Source: Chloroflexota bacterium
Lineage (GTDB): Bacteria > Chloroflexota > Anaerolineae > Aggregatilineales > Phototrophicaceae
NCBI GenBank assembly: GCA_003242205.1
Contig: QGUR01000031.1
Location: 1-21,760 of the forward strand
DNA length: 21,760 bases
Direction: 5' to 3'
In this document: piece by piece, positions 21,742 through 21,760 of the stretch
Position numbering within the stretch: position 1 is the first letter of the stretch
How the letters are laid out: every line of letters begins with the position of its first letter
Notes under the pieces: generated by a model
Told to the model about the DNA's origin: nothing
The model's input: only the letters and a program-made list of their open reading frames with translations
The model's database searches: none
Made by a program: the position numbers and the translations under genes

Positions 21742-21760
21742 CCGATGAAGCGAGATGCGG

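Noticed and set aside
21745..21760. Start of another gene at ATG 21745
   Set aside because: Only five codons are visible, no SD is present, and it lies directly after the terminal hairpins.

Overview
The window is the core ribosomal-protein and translation supercluster of a bacterium. The str, S10, spc and alpha operons run head to tail, all on the + strand, preceded by the 3' end of an unrelated signalling gene. EF-Tu (IRHVEYET followed by HYAHVDCPGH), together with the L24, S14 and L36 types, suggests Chloroflexota, perhaps an Anaerolineae-like lineage. This placement comes from remembered family sequences, not from a search. Base composition is GC-rich and codon use looks uniform. I see no mobile element, CRISPR array, rRNA or tRNA.

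Layout. 1-588: C-terminal part of an FHA plus receiver-like protein. 589-1109: about 520 bp without a recognised gene, holding a strong hairpin, two sigma-70-type promoters and a roughly 180-nt structured leader. 1110-5559: str operon, rpsL-rpsG-fusA-tuf. 5672-10989: S10 operon, rpsJ-rplC-rplD-rplW-rplB-rpsS-rplV-rpsC-rplP-rpmC-rpsQ. 10986-18211: spc operon, rplN-rplX-rplE-rpsN-rpsH-rplF-rplR-rpsE-rpmD-rplO-secY-adk-map. 18362-20907: alpha operon, rpmJ-rpsM-rpsK-rpoA-rplQ, followed by truA (20919-21692) and two tandem hairpins at the right edge. infA (expected between map and rpmJ) and rpsD (expected between rpsK and rpoA) are absent from their usual places.

The genes supply ribosome assembly (22 r-protein genes of the S10/spc/alpha type plus S12 and S7), elongation (EF-G, EF-Tu), protein export (SecY), N-terminal Met removal (Map), adenylate balance (Adk), RNA polymerase assembly (RpoA) and tRNA pseudouridylation (TruA). 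Many junctions are very tight (TGATG, ATGA, 8-nt overlaps), which implies co-transcription and translational coupling. Most of the larger gaps (before tuf, rpsJ, rpsS, secY, adk, rpmJ and rpsK, and in the rpsL leader) contain a GC-rich stem-loop, mostly without a U-tract.

No wholly new multi-gene system is visible. The points most worth a second look are an S14 with an enlarged, Cys-to-His zinc knuckle, an EF-Tu with HRDY in place of HADY, an L2 with Ser before the conserved HPH, an adenylate kinase with two of four LID cysteines replaced by Asp, and the structured intercistronic elements at 8580-8640, 15240-15327 and 18923-18998.
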